A stretch of 37,512 bases of DNA from an uncultured Rhodopila sp. (lineage in GTDB: Bacteria > Pseudomonadota > Alphaproteobacteria > Acetobacterales > Acetobacteraceae), in contig CAINOE010000163.1 of the NCBI GenBank assembly GCA_903851415.1, positions 1 to 37,512 on the forward strand, written 5' to 3'. Under the pieces are notes generated by a model, which had not been told where the DNA came from, searched no databases, and was given only the letters and a program-made list of their open reading frames with translations. This document shows positions 14,080-22,712 of the stretch, piece after piece; position 1 is the first letter of the stretch, and every line of letters begins with the position of its first letter. Position numbers and translations under genes: made by a program.

Positions 14080-17000
14080 CTACACCCGCCGCAGGTCCAG
14101 CGTCCGAGGATGCTCGCGCGACAGCTCCACCACCGGCTCCGGCATCCATCCCGGCGTATGCCCGAACGGGAAAAACCGCGAGCGCCGCCGCGCCTCCGCC
14201 TCGTTCGCGTTCACCGGGAAGGTCTCGTAGCTCCGGCCGCCGGGGTGCGACACGTTATAGGTCAGCCCGCCGATGCTGCGCCCGTTCCAGCTATCGAACA
14301 CATCGAACGTCAGCGGCGCATGCGGCCGGATCGTCGGATGCAGCGAACTCGGCGGGTTCCACGCCTTGAACCGCACCCCGCCGACATATTCTCCGACGCG
14401 GTCCGTCGCACTCAGCGGCACCGCGGCGCCGTTGCACGCCAGGACGTAGCGTTCATCGACCCAGCCGGAGACCTTCGCCTGCACCCGCTCCACCGAGCTA
14501 TCGACATACCGCGCCGTGCCGCCGATGACCTGCTCCTCGCCCAGCACGTGCCAGGGTTCCAGCGCGTTCCTGATCTCAAGCTGCAGCCCGCGCAGATCGA
14601 CCGAGCCGACATGCGGGAAGCGGAACGCCAGATGCGGGGCGAACCAGTCGGGATCAAGGCCGAAGCCCAGGCTGCCGAGTTCCTCAAGCACGTCGCGGAA
14701 GTCCTGCTCGACGAAATGCGGCAGCATGAAATCGTCATGCACCCGGGTGCCCCACTGGATCAGCCGGCGCTCATACGGCCGTTCCCAGAACGCCGCGACA
14801 GCCGAGCGCATCAGCAGGATCTGCGCCGCCGACATCCGGGCGTGGGGCGGCATCTCAAACGCCCGGCACTCCACCAGCCCGCGCCGCCCGGACGCTCTGT
14901 CCGGCGTGTACATCTTGTCGATGCAGAACTCCGTCCGGTGCGTGTTGCCCGTCATGTCCGCCAGGATGTTGCGGAACAGGCGATCGGTCAGCCATGGGGC
15001 GACCGGCTGCTTCGCCTTCACATGCGAAAACGCGATTTCCAGCTCCGCCAGGCTGTCCTGCCGCGCTTCGTCCAGCCGCGGATGCTGGCTCGTCGGGCCG
15101 ATGAACTGCCCGCTGAACAAATAGGACAGGCTCGGGTGGTTGTGCCAGAAGCCGACGACCGACTTCAGCAGGTCGGGGCGGCGAAGGAACGGCGAGTCCT
15201 CGGCCCGCGCCGCGCCCAGCACCACGTGGTTGCCGCCGCCGGTGCCGACATGGCGGCCGTCGAGGTTGAACTTCTCCGTGGCCAACCCGACCTGCCTCGC
15301 CTCTTCGTAAAGCTCTTCCGTCAGCCGCACCTGATCGGCCCAATTGTCGGTGGGGTGGACGTTGACCTCGATCACCCCCGGGTCGGGCGTGACCGAGAAG
15401 CTCAGGATGCGGTCGTCCTCGGGAGGCTGGTAGCCTTCCAGCACGACCTTGCGGCCAAGCTCGGCGGCGGTTTCTTCGATCGCGGCGGCCAGCGCCAGCC
15501 AATCCTCGGCCGCATACAGCGGCGGGAAGAAGACATGCAGCTTGCCCTCGCGGGATTCCACCGCCAGGGCGGTGCGGACAACGTTCGGGTCGCCCTGGCC
15601 GACGACCGGCAGTTCCTGCCGCACGGGGCGGAAATTCTCGATCCCGCCGCCGGGCAGCAGCCTGCGGTTCTGCAGCAACTGCCGCCGCGGCAACGGCGAC
15701 TCCGGCGCGAACGGATCCGGCGGCGTCTCGAAATCAATCGTCGCCGGATCGGCCCAGGGCAGGCTGTCGAGCGGCAGGCGGAAGCCGACGGGACTGTCGC
15801 CCGGGATCAGGAACATCTCGCCGGAGCGGAAGAACCATTTGCCGGATTGCCAGCGCCGCACGCCGCCATCGATCACCCGGCGCAGCGGCAGCACGCTGCC
15901 GGCTACGGTGGCAAGACCCTGCTGGAAGATCCGCACCATCCGCGCGCGTTCCAGCGGATCCTTCAGCTTGGAGTCCTCGGCCACCACGTTGCCGGGCAGT
16001 TGCCGCTCTTTCCAAAGATAATAGTAGATGTCCTCATAGGCCGGGATGACCAGCGAGGGATCGACCTGCAGCCGCTCCGCCAGGATCGCGGCGAACTCCG
16101 CCACGTCGCTGGCGGCCGCGTTATCCAGGTCGTCATCCGAGGCGAGCAGGAAAGGGTTGGTCCAAATCGGCTCGCCGTCCTTGCGCCAGTAGGCGTGCAG
16201 CGCCCAGCGCGGCAACTGCTCGCCCGGATAATGCTTGCCCATGGCGTGCGACAACGCGCCGCCCGGCGCCCAGCGGTCCATCAGCCGCCGTATCAGCCGC
16301 CCGGCATAGGTCCGCTTGGTCGGCCCCAGCGCCTCGGTGTTCCACTCCGGCGCGTCCATGTCGTTGGCGGCGATGAAGGTGGGTTCGCCGCCCATTGTCA
16401 GGCGCACGTCGCCCCGGGCCAGGGCGCGGTCCACTTCCGCGCCCTGCGCCAGGATCGCCTGCCACTGCGCCTCGGTATACGGCTGGGTGGTGCGGGGCGT
16501 TTCCTTGATGCGGGAGATCGACATGGCGAAGTCGAAGGTGACTTCGGCCTTCTCCACCAGCCCGGTTATCGGCGCGGCGGAGATCGGGTCCGGGCTGGCG
16601 GCGAGCGGGATGTGCCCCTCGCCGCAGAACAGCCCCGATGTCGCGTCAAGCCCAACCCAACCGGCGCCCGGCAGGTAGACTTCGGCCCAGGCGTGCAGGT
16701 CGGTGAAGTCGGCGGACGGGCCGGGCGGACCCTCCAGCGGCTTCACATCCGCGACAAGCTGGATCAGGTAGCCGGAAACGAACCGCGCCGCCATGCCGAG
16801 ATGCCGCAGCACCTGCACCAGCAGCCACGCCGAGTCGCGGCAGGAGCCCTTCGCCAGATCCAGGGTTTCTTCCGGCGTATAGACCCCGGGTTCGAGACGG
16901 ACGATGTAGGCGACGGCGTGGTGGATCAACGTGTTCAGCTCGACCAGCTTGTCGACCGTGCGCTTTTCCTCGCGCGGGATGCCAGCCAGAAGCGCCGTGA

Positions 17001-17379
17001 GATGCGGGCCGGCCGGCTCGGTCTTGCGATAGGGCGCGAGTTCCTCATCGAGAACGGGGTCGTAGCCGAACGGGTAGTTTTCCGCCTCCGGCTCCAGGAA
17101 GAAGTCGAACGGGTTGATCGTCACCATGTCGGCGACGAGGTCCACGGTGACTTCGAACCGGTCCACTTTCTCCGGGAAGACGACGCGGGCGAGGTGGTTG
17201 CCCTGCGGGTCCTGCATCCAGTTGATGAAGTGCGGCTCGGGCTTGACCGTCAGGTCGTACGACAGGATCGCCGTCCTGGCCTGCGGCGCCGGACGCAGCC
17301 GGATGGTCTGCGGACCGAGCGAAACCAGCCGGTCGTAATGGTACGAGGTCTTGTGCGTCAGCGCGACGTGAAGAGGCAT
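14080..17379 (-). CDS. Transglutaminase-like protein fused to DUF2126
   Basis: A 1099-residue protein. Residues 1-80 form the bacterial transglutaminase N-terminal region, and residues 130-260 hold a transglutaminase-like core with Cys180 (KGSCRDSAW), His229 (DLHAWAEVY) and Asp245 (GLDATSG), the full catalytic triad. The remainder, from about residue 280, is DUF2126, a long domain with conserved segments such as RLTMGGEPTFI and the GTGGGNHVVLG stretch. In many proteobacteria such genes lie beside circularly permuted ATP-grasp and alpha-E genes; none is present here. No signal peptide is seen. The biochemical role of the family is not established; the triad suggests protease or amide-transfer chemistry on an unknown peptide. 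An inverted repeat lies upstream. Confidence 0.92.
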   Translation of the reverse strand: MPLHVALTHKTSYHYDRLVSLGPQTIRLRPAPQARTAILSYDLTVKPEPHFINWMQDPQGNHLARVVFPEKVDRFEVTVDLVADMVTINPFDFFLEPEAENYPFGYDPVLDEELAPYRKTEPAGPHLTALLAGIPREEKRTVDKLVELNTLIHHAVAYIVRLEPGVYTPEETLDLAKGSCRDSAWLLVQVLRHLGMAARFVSGYLIQLVADVKPLEGPPGPSADFTDLHAWAEVYLPGAGWVGLDATSGLFCGEGHIPLAASPDPISAAPITGLVEKAEVTFDFAMSISRIKETPRTTQPYTEAQWQAILAQGAEVDRALARGDVRLTMGGEPTFIAANDMDAPEWNTEALGPTKRTYAGRLIRRLMDRWAPGGALSHAMGKHYPGEQLPRWALHAYWRKDGEPIWTNPFLLASDDDLDNAAASDVAEFAAILAERLQVDPSLVIPAYEDIYYYLWKERQLPGNVVAEDSKLKDPLERARMVRIFQQGLATVAGSVLPLRRVIDGGVRRWQSGKWFFRSGEMFLIPGDSPVGFRLPLDSLPWADPATIDFETPPDPFAPESPLPRRQLLQNRRLLPGGGIENFRPVRQELPVVGQGDPNVVRTALAVESREGKLHVFFPPLYAAEDWLALAAAIEETAAELGRKVVLEGYQPPEDDRILSFSVTPDPGVIEVNVHPTDNWADQVRLTEELYEEARQVGLATEKFNLDGRHVGTGGGNHVVLGAARAEDSPFLRRPDLLKSVVGFWHNHPSLSYLFSGQFIGPTSQHPRLDEARQDSLAELEIAFSHVKAKQPVAPWLTDRLFRNILADMTGNTHRTEFCIDKMYTPDRASGRRGLVECRAFEMPPHARMSAAQILLMRSAVAAFWERPYERRLIQWGTRVHDDFMLPHFVEQDFRDVLEELGSLGFGLDPDWFAPHLAFRFPHVGSVDLRGLQLEIRNALEPWHVLGEEQVIGGTARYVDSSVERVQAKVSGWVDERYVLACNGAAVPLSATDRVGEYVGGVRFKAWNPPSSLHPTIRPHAPLTFDVFDSWNGRSIGGLTYNVSHPGGRSYETFPVNANEAEARRRSRFFPFGHTPGWMPEPVVELSREHPRTLDLRRV

Positions 17380-17409
17380 ACGGTTACTCGGGGGTTTGGG
17401 AATGGAACA

Positions 17410-17445
17410 GGATGTTGCATTGCACCAGTGGGCAAGACAACATCC
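17410..17445. promoter_or_regulatory. Inverted repeat upstream of the DUF2126 gene
   Basis: GGATGTTG (17410-17417) and CAACATCC (17438-17445) form a perfect 8-bp inverted repeat with a 20-bp spacer, 31 bp upstream of the DUF2126 start. It could be an operator or a leader hairpin. A nearby A/T-rich stretch (TTAAATATAAAGG, 17458-17470) is unusual for this genome and may mark the promoter. No clear sigma-70 pair was found. Confidence 0.3.
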
Positions 17446-17501
17446 ATAGTCAATCGGTTAAATATAAAGGACGGCCGGTTGGCGTGATCGCCGCGGGACG
17501 C

Positions 17502-19013
17502 TCACTCGCCTGCCTGAACCGAACGGCCGCGCGGCCGGCGCCTGATCTCGGCCCGCACATGCCGGAAGTTCAGCACCGCCGGGTCCGCCACCACCGGTCC
17601 CGGCGCGGTCACGACGATCACCGCCTCCGCTATCGGCCCGAAATCCGCGCGGAAATGCACCGAGGACTTCAGTGCGATGATCGGACATTGTGCCGGCTCG
17701 ATCCCCACATGGCGCAAAATCGCCTGATCCAGCGCCTGCATCTTGCGCGAGGCGACGATGACCCGAACGCCCTCAATGCCGATCAAGGCGGTGGGCCCGA
17801 GATTGCCCGGGTTGCCCGCCCCCATCGGCCCGGTCAGGGTAAACACGCCGTCGGTCAGCCTTTCCACCCGGGCGGAACACGCAAACGGCATCCCGTCCGA
17901 CTTGCCGCCGAGCGACAGCATCACCGTCGCGCCTTCGCCGGCCGCCACGCAGGCGGCGGCGCTTTCGGCGTCGTTGATCAGGCAGACCACCGCGCCGTTG
18001 GCACCCTGCCGCACCAGTTCCGCCAGCAATTCCGTCGTGTCGCCGTGCCCGCCGCCGCCCGGGTTATCCTGGGTATCCGCCAGCACGACCGGTCGGCTCG
18101 CCCCGGCCGCCAGCCGTTTCGCGTTGGCCACCGCCTCCGCGGACGGCTGAGTCTCCTGCTCAAAGCTCGCTTCAAGCGCGTTCACAGTGGCCAGGAACGC
18201 ATCCGCCGCCGCGTCCGCCTGCGCGCTGGTTTCCGCGAAGGCCGCGATGGCCGCGCCGCAGCCGGCGAAATCCGCATAGGGAAAGCCGAAGCAGAACGCC
18301 AGCTCCACCGTGTCCATCCGTTCGGCCAATGCGGCGCGCCCGCGCATGACGGTCTGCATCGGCGGCATCAGCGTGCACTGGCTGCCCAGCGGGATCCAGA
18401 AATCCAGCGTCCGGAACGCCCGGGCCCAGGGCCGTCCGCGGCCGATGCGGGTCAGCAGCAGCCGCATCGCCCGCGCGCCGGCCGCCTTCATATCAACATG
18501 CGGGTAGGTGCGGAACGGCACCGCCGCGTCAACCGCCCGTATCATCTCGGCGGTGAGGTTGGCGTGCGGGTCCAGGCTGACCGTCAGCGGCATCGCGGTC
18601 CCGGCAATGGCGCGGATCCGGCGCAGCAGCTCGCCCTCGGCGTCCGGAAAACTGTCAACCAAAGCCGCGCCGTGCAGATCGAGATGGATTCCGTCCAGCT
18701 TCCCGTCATCCAGCGCGGCCGACAGAGCGGCGCAGATGCGGGCGGCGATCCGTTCGAACGCCTCGTCCTGGACCGGCCCGGCCGGATTGGCGAAGCCCCA
18801 GGCGAGCGGGACGAGGTCCACGCCCGCCGCCTCCGCCTCCGCGATGGCGCCGGCGATCGGAACCGAGCGCGGGCGCATCGCCGCGATCAGCCCGGGCCCG
18901 GCGGCGAACGGCGGCAACCCGCCCGGCTGGAGGAAATCCGCATAGGTTGTCGGGCGGGGCGCGAAGGAGTGGCTTTCGTGCAGGAAGCCGCCGACGGCGA
19001 TGCGCAGGCTCAT
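17502..19013 (-). CDS. M81 family metallopeptidase (MlrC-like)
   Basis: A 503-residue member of the M81/MlrC family, named after the enzyme that completes linear microcystin degradation in sphingomonads. The N-terminal GGFLHESHSFAP corresponds to the conserved HE-x-N/H-x-F zinc-region motif, and LDLHGAAL and SLDPHANLT supply further metal-ligand candidates. The C-terminal DUF1485/MlrC_C half contains DTQDNPGGGGHGDTTELL and ALKSSVHFRADF, both typical. Most family members do not act on microcystin and the substrate here is unknown. The start at 19013 is chosen because the longer in-frame reading runs into a palindromic repeat at 19035-19109. It is probably cytoplasmic; no signal peptide is seen. 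Confidence 0.9.
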   Translation of the reverse strand: MSLRIAVGGFLHESHSFAPRPTTYADFLQPGGLPPFAAGPGLIAAMRPRSVPIAGAIAEAEAAGVDLVPLAWGFANPAGPVQDEAFERIAARICAALSAALDDGKLDGIHLDLHGAALVDSFPDAEGELLRRIRAIAGTAMPLTVSLDPHANLTAEMIRAVDAAVPFRTYPHVDMKAAGARAMRLLLTRIGRGRPWARAFRTLDFWIPLGSQCTLMPPMQTVMRGRAALAERMDTVELAFCFGFPYADFAGCGAAIAAFAETSAQADAAADAFLATVNALEASFEQETQPSAEAVANAKRLAAGASRPVVLADTQDNPGGGGHGDTTELLAELVRQGANGAVVCLINDAESAAACVAAGEGATVMLSLGGKSDGMPFACSARVERLTDGVFTLTGPMGAGNPGNLGPTALIGIEGVRVIVASRKMQALDQAILRHVGIEPAQCPIIALKSSVHFRADFGPIAEAVIVVTAPGPVVADPAVLNFRHVRAEIRRRPRGRSVQAGE

Positions 19014-19034
19014 GGGCAGTATCAGTCCGCGACT

Positions 19035-19109
19035 CGTCATGCCCCGGCTTATCCGGGCCTTCTGTGCCACTATGTGCCGCGTTAGGTCGCCCGGACAAGC
19101 CGGGGCCGA
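19035..19109. repeat. Palindromic repeat copy E
   Basis: The left arm begins CGTCATGCCCCGGCTTATCC and the right arm contains GTCGCCCGGACAAGCCGGGG; both have diverged from copy A. It fills the gap between the M81 gene start (19013) and the stop codon of the PLD-type nuclease (19110-19112), which it touches. It is therefore 3' of the nuclease gene. Confidence 0.7.
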
Positions 19110-19721
19110 TCACCGTGCCGGCGCTGAAGCGACTTCGTGCGGAACGTCCTCGGTCGCGTCCGGCTCGAACCGCGACGGCCGCGACACCGCCTTGCGGGCT
19201 TGCCAATTGAGCAGATAGAAATCCGCCACCACCGCGGCGTCGATAAAGGTGACGTTTTCGGCGTTCTTGTTCTCGGCCGCGGCGGTGTAGTTGTACGAGC
19301 CGCCGATGACCAGATGGCCGTCGATGATGATGACCTTGTTGTGGGCGATCGCCACGCTGTCGTCGATCCAGGTGGGGATGTTCGCCTCCACCAGGAAGCG
19401 CGCGCCGGTGACCTTCCGGCCGTGGTCGCGCTCGTCGGACTTGTCGAGCACCGCCTGCACATCGACGCCGCGCGCCCGGGCGGCGGCGAGCGCCCGCAGG
19501 ATCGCGGGGGACGTCAGTCCGTACGCCTGGATGCGGACGGATGACGCCGCCGCGGCGATGGCATCGGCGACCGCCGCGCCGCACGCCTGTTCCGGCACGA
19601 AGCAGACGGACACCTGAGCCGCCGCCGGCCCGTGCGCCGCGCCGCCGTCCGCCGCCGCCGCGGGGCAGCCTGCCAGTACCGCGAGCAGCACGCCCGGGCA
19701 GCCGAACCAAATCCCGCGCAT
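19110..19721 (-). CDS. Exported single-HKD phospholipase D-type nuclease
   Basis: A 203-residue protein of the Nuc-type branch of the phospholipase D superfamily, small enzymes with one HKD motif that dimerise to build the active site and usually cut nucleic acid. The motif is HNKVIIID with His127, Lys129 and Asp134, followed by GGSYNYTAAAENKNAEN, which is typical of Nuc. The N-terminus is a signal peptide that ends LAGC, so the protein may be a lipoprotein anchored at Cys19. The start at 19721 has GGGGA upstream; an ATG at 19766 would give a poorer signal sequence. The role could be nucleic acid degradation at the cell envelope. The stop codon abuts a palindromic repeat. Confidence 0.85.
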   Translation of the reverse strand: MRGIWFGCPGVLLAVLAGCPAAAADGGAAHGPAAAQVSVCFVPEQACGAAVADAIAAAASSVRIQAYGLTSPAILRALAAARARGVDVQAVLDKSDERDHGRKVTGARFLVEANIPTWIDDSVAIAHNKVIIIDGHLVIGGSYNYTAAAENKNAENVTFIDAAVVADFYLLNWQARKAVSRPSRFEPDATEDVPHEVASAPAR

Positions 19722-19884
19722 CGAGTCCCCCGGCCGGGCGCAACGCCCGCGGCGCATCCGTTGCACAATCGCGCCGGATCGTCCAGCACCCCGCGGCGCG
19801 CCCGAGGTTCCATGGAATAGTCGAAACGTGATCGGCTGTCAGGCGACGCCCGGGAATGATCGAATCGGTCGGCGCCACCATTCC

Positions 19885-19915
19885 CGTCACGGCCCGGACA
19901 AGCCGGGCCATGACG
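19885..19915. repeat. Palindromic repeat copy F (short hairpin form)
   Basis: CGTCACGGCCCGG and CCGGGCCATGACG pair around ACAAG: the inner core alone, without the long loop of copy A. It lies 3' of the minus-strand scoB gene and upstream of the PLD-type nuclease, in a 260-bp gap with no other feature I can support. Confidence 0.75.
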
Positions 19916-19981
19916 GTTTCGAGGACACCCCGGCATGAAGCGGTCGTTCCCGGGCGTAGCCTCACATGGAAGCAGTGCTCT

Positions 19982-20644
19982 TTACGCCGCGATTTCCAGT
20001 TCGTCCGCTATCGCGAACGGCGCTTCGGTCTTGTGGTGCAGCTCGCCCAGGGTCACGCCCGGCGCGATGTCGATCAGCGTCAGCCCGTCGTCATGGCCCT
20101 TTGCGGCCACCTGGAACACGCCGAGATCCGTAATGATCAGGTCCACCACGCCGGCCCCGGTCAGCGGCAGGTTGCAGCGCTTCAGCAGCTTGGGCTTGCC
20201 GCCGGCGGTGTGCTCCATCAGCACCACCACCCGGCGCACGCCGGCCACCAGGTCCATCGCGCCGCCCATCCCCTTGACCATCTTGCCGGGGATCATCCAG
20301 TTCGCCAGGTCGCCGTTCTCGGCCACCTGCAGGGCGCCCAGGATCGAGATGTCGATATGGCCGCCGCGGATCATTGCAAAACTCGCGGCACTGTCGAAAA
20401 AGCTCGTCGTCGGCAGTGTCGTTACCGTTTGCTTTCCTGCATTGATCAGATCGGCATCCTCTTCGCCTTCAAAAGGAAACGGCCCCATCCCGAGCATGCC
20501 GTTCTCTGACTGAAACTGAATCGACATCCCGTCGGGGACATGGTTCGCCACCAGGGTGGGAATGCCGATGCCGAGATTCACATAGAATCCGTCTTGCAGT
20601 TCACGGGCCGCGCGGGCCGCCATTTGATCGCGTGTCCAGGCCAT
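19982..20644 (-). CDS. scoB: 3-oxoacid CoA-transferase subunit B
   Basis: The beta subunit of a class I CoA transferase that moves CoA between succinyl-CoA and a 3-oxoacid such as acetoacetate or 3-oxoadipate. The 220-residue product has the catalytic glutamate in the SENG motif (Glu47-Asn48-Gly49 in QFQSENGMLGMG), and GIGIPTLVANHVP and MDLVAGVRRVVVLMEHTA are family stretches. It lies 14 bp downstream of subunit A on the same strand, the normal two-gene arrangement. Sequence alone does not separate succinyl-CoA:acetoacetate transferase (ScoB) from 3-oxoadipate transferase (PcaJ). Without pca genes nearby I favour ketone-body or polyhydroxybutyrate use. Confidence 0.92.
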   Translation of the reverse strand: MAWTRDQMAARAARELQDGFYVNLGIGIPTLVANHVPDGMSIQFQSENGMLGMGPFPFEGEEDADLINAGKQTVTTLPTTSFFDSAASFAMIRGGHIDISILGALQVAENGDLANWMIPGKMVKGMGGAMDLVAGVRRVVVLMEHTAGGKPKLLKRCNLPLTGAGVVDLIITDLGVFQVAAKGHDDGLTLIDIAPGVTLGELHHKTEAPFAIADELEIAA

Positions 20645-20658
20645 TGCCGTCGTCTCCC

Positions 20659-21366
20659 TCAGGCGCGCTTGCGCACGGTGCGTTGTTCGATGTGTTTTTC
20701 AACCGTATCGAGCTTGACGATGCGGTTGACGAATATTCCGGCGGTGATGATGTGGTCGGGGTCGATCCCGCCGGGCGGGACGATCTCCTCGACTTCCGCG
20801 ACGACCATGCTGGCCGCGGTGGCCATGATCGGGTTGAAGTTCCGCGCCGTCTTGCGGTAGATCAAATTCCCCTCCGGATCCGCCCGCCAGGCGTGGATGA
20901 TCGCCAGATCCGCCCACAGGCTGCGCTCCTGCACGTACAGCCGCCCGTCGAATTCCTGCTGCGGCTTGCCCTCGGCAATCTGCGTGCCGGCGCCGGTGGC
21001 GGTGAAGAACGCCGGGATGCCCGCCCCGCCGGCGCGGATGCGCTCGGCCAGGGTGCCCTGCGGGTTGAACTCGATCTCCAGCTCGCCGGCGAGGAACTGC
21101 CTGGCGAAGGTGGCGTTCTCACCAACGTAGGAACTGATCATCTTGCGCACCTGCCGGGTCGTCAGCAGCTTGCCGAGGCCGACGTCGTCGATGCCGCAGT
21201 TGTTGGAGATGATGGTCAGGTTCTTGACGCCGCTGTCGCGGATCGCGTCGGTCAGGACGGCGGGAATGCCGCACAGGCCGAAGCCGCCGGACATGATCGT
21301 CATGCCGTCCTTCAGCACGCCGGCCAGCGCCGTCTGTGCGTCAGGGTAAATCTTGTTGATCGCCAT
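20659..21366 (-). CDS. scoA: 3-oxoacid CoA-transferase subunit A
   Basis: The alpha subunit of the same class I CoA transferase, 235 residues. The glycine-rich CoA-transferase signature is GGFGLCGIP near residue 27, and NNCGIDDVGLG and GGAGIPAFFTATGAGT follow as in the family. The start at 21366 (MAINKIYPD) is chosen because it gives the usual N-terminus; the frame stays open upstream to 21435 without homology-like sequence. GGGGGCGAGG lies immediately before the ATG. It precedes scoB in a two-gene operon. The upstream region borders the small coiled-coil gene. Cytoplasmic, acting with ScoB as a heterotetramer in known members. Confidence 0.92.
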   Translation of the reverse strand: MAINKIYPDAQTALAGVLKDGMTIMSGGFGLCGIPAVLTDAIRDSGVKNLTIISNNCGIDDVGLGKLLTTRQVRKMISSYVGENATFARQFLAGELEIEFNPQGTLAERIRAGGAGIPAFFTATGAGTQIAEGKPQQEFDGRLYVQERSLWADLAIIHAWRADPEGNLIYRKTARNFNPIMATAASMVVAEVEEIVPPGGIDPDHIITAGIFVNRIVKLDTVEKHIEQRTVRKRA

Positions 21367-21465
21367 CCTCGCCCCCACGGAAAACCGGGCGGATGTAGCC
21401 GATGGGGGGAGGGTCAGCAAGCGGCCTGCCGGCATGACAGGAACGCCGTCCCATCGGCCGGGGCG

Positions 21466-21549
21466 CTATTCCGGCGGCAGCCGATCGGCCAGTTCCGCGA
21501 GGCGGGCCTCGATACGGGTCTCGAAGTTGCCCTGGCGGCCCATCAGCTA
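21466..21549 (-). other. In-frame continuation of the coiled-coil gene beyond its amber stop
   Basis: After the TAG at 21547-21549 the same frame continues for 26 codons (LMGRQGNFETRIEAR then LAELADRLPPE) to a second TAG at 21466-21468. The added segment has the same charged, helical character as the upstream protein. It may be the original C-terminus cut off by a nonsense mutation, or be reached by read-through, or be chance. Confidence 0.4.
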
Positions 21550-21759
21550 AGCCTTCAGCATGATCCAGATATCGTCCTTGATATCGTGCATGTCGTGCTT
21601 GACCTCGTTGATAGTCCGGTCAAGCCGCTCGACGTTGTCGCTCAGCAACAAGGTCAGGCCGCGCATGTCAGCCAGTTCGCGCTTGATGTCCGCCTGCCCG
21701 TCAAGGCTGCGGACCATCAGGGCCTGAAGCATTTCCAAAGTCGGTTCCACCATGTCCAT
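21547..21759 (-). CDS. Small coiled-coil protein of unknown function
   Basis: A 70-residue, highly charged protein with no Gly or Pro after the first residues and a heptad-like spacing of Leu, Ile and Met (LQALMVRSLDGQADIKREL through VERLDRTINEVKHDMHDIKDDI). It is probably a single long helix or coiled coil. It may start at 21759 or at the next ATG (21753). Small coiled-coil proteins opening MVEPTLE are, to my recollection, common in this bacterial group and of unknown function. It ends at an amber codon, beyond which the frame continues. It lies between scoA and the RlmM-like gene, all on the same strand. Confidence 0.5.
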   Translation of the reverse strand: MDMVEPTLEMLQALMVRSLDGQADIKRELADMRGLTLLLSDNVERLDRTINEVKHDMHDIKDDIWIMLKA

Positions 21760-21794
21760 ACTGCTACAGCATAAGGGACCTCGGTTCAAACAGT

Positions 21795-22712
21795 TCAGCG
21801 GCCCGGGAGGCCGGATGCACCCCACAGGAATGTCAGCTCATGCTTGTTGTGGAACAGATGAACCACCCGCCCGCCCGGGATCGCCGCGAACGCCTCGGCC
21901 GCCTCGTGATCCGTCGGACCCTGGAACTTGATCGTGCAGACGATGTGCCGCGCCGCCCCCGCGTCGATCCATCGCCGCACCAGCGCCAGCAGACGATCCG
22001 GATACGCGATCACGTCGCTGCACAGCCAGTCCACCGGCTCCGGCGCGATGCCGAACGCGCTTTCCAGCCGCTCGGTCACCCCCGGCATCGCCGCGACCGA
22101 TGCGGCGAGCGGGGCCTTGTCCACCGCCGTGACACGCGCCCCCAGCGCCGCCAGCACCCGGGTCCAGCCGCCGGGAGAGGCGCCGAGGTCCAGGCAGGTC
22201 TCCCCGGGTGCCGGCCAGCGGCCGAACCGGGTCAGCGCCTCCCATAGCTTCAGATACGCCCGGCTCGGCGGCCCGATATGGTCCTCCTCGAACCGGCACT
22301 CCCCATTCACGAACGGCGACGCCTTCACCGCGCTCGCCAGCAGCCGATCGGCTTGCAGCAAGGTCCATGCGCCGAGATGCGAGGAGGGCGCGGGTTCCGG
22401 GAACACCAGCGGACGAGCCTTCACCGGAGGCAGCCGATCGGCGATCAGCGCCATGCGGCGGTGGTGCTCCACGCCATAGGCGGACCAGTTGCGCTGGATC
22501 GCACGCAGCGCGCCGGCGGCGGACTTCACCGACGGCGCCTCGATCTCCCGCGGGTCGGTCCAGACATCCAGCGCCCAGGCGGCCGGGACCGGCGGATCGG
22601 GCGACAGCGCCAGGCGGCCATGCCAATCATTGATCACGACCCCGTGACGCGATAGCTCCTCGGCCAGCGGCGCTTCGAAGCCCTCGGCGGCCAGGTAGGC
22701 GGCTCGGATCAT
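21795..22712 (-). CDS. RlmM/FtsJ-like rRNA 2'-O-methyltransferase
   Basis: A 305-residue protein with a C-terminal FtsJ-type Rossmann methyltransferase domain. Motif I for S-adenosylmethionine is DLGASPGGWTRVLAALG, followed by VTAVDKAPL, the conserved Asp in VDWLCSDV and the Lys in CTIKFQG, which together make up much of the K-D-K-E tetrad of 2'-O-methyltransferases. The N-terminal half resembles the THUMP-like region of RlmM, which methylates C2498 of 23S rRNA in E. coli; here it is shorter (E. coli RlmM is 366 residues). The start ATG overlaps the DUF423 gene stop in an ATGA, so the two are co-translated. Confidence 0.85.
   Translation of the reverse strand: MIRAAYLAAEGFEAPLAEELSRHGVVINDWHGRLALSPDPPVPAAWALDVWTDPREIEAPSVKSAAGALRAIQRNWSAYGVEHHRRMALIADRLPPVKARPLVFPEPAPSSHLGAWTLLQADRLLASAVKASPFVNGECRFEEDHIGPPSRAYLKLWEALTRFGRWPAPGETCLDLGASPGGWTRVLAALGARVTAVDKAPLAASVAAMPGVTERLESAFGIAPEPVDWLCSDVIAYPDRLLALVRRWIDAGAARHIVCTIKFQGPTDHEAAEAFAAIPGGRVVHLFHNKHELTFLWGASGLPGR

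Noticed and set aside
14026..17487. Very long open frame on the plus strand, 1153 codons, opposite the DUF2126 gene
   Set aside because: Composition is Arg/His/Gln/Pro-rich without domain-like sequence, and it is exactly antisense to a well-supported gene; a GC-rich third-position shadow.
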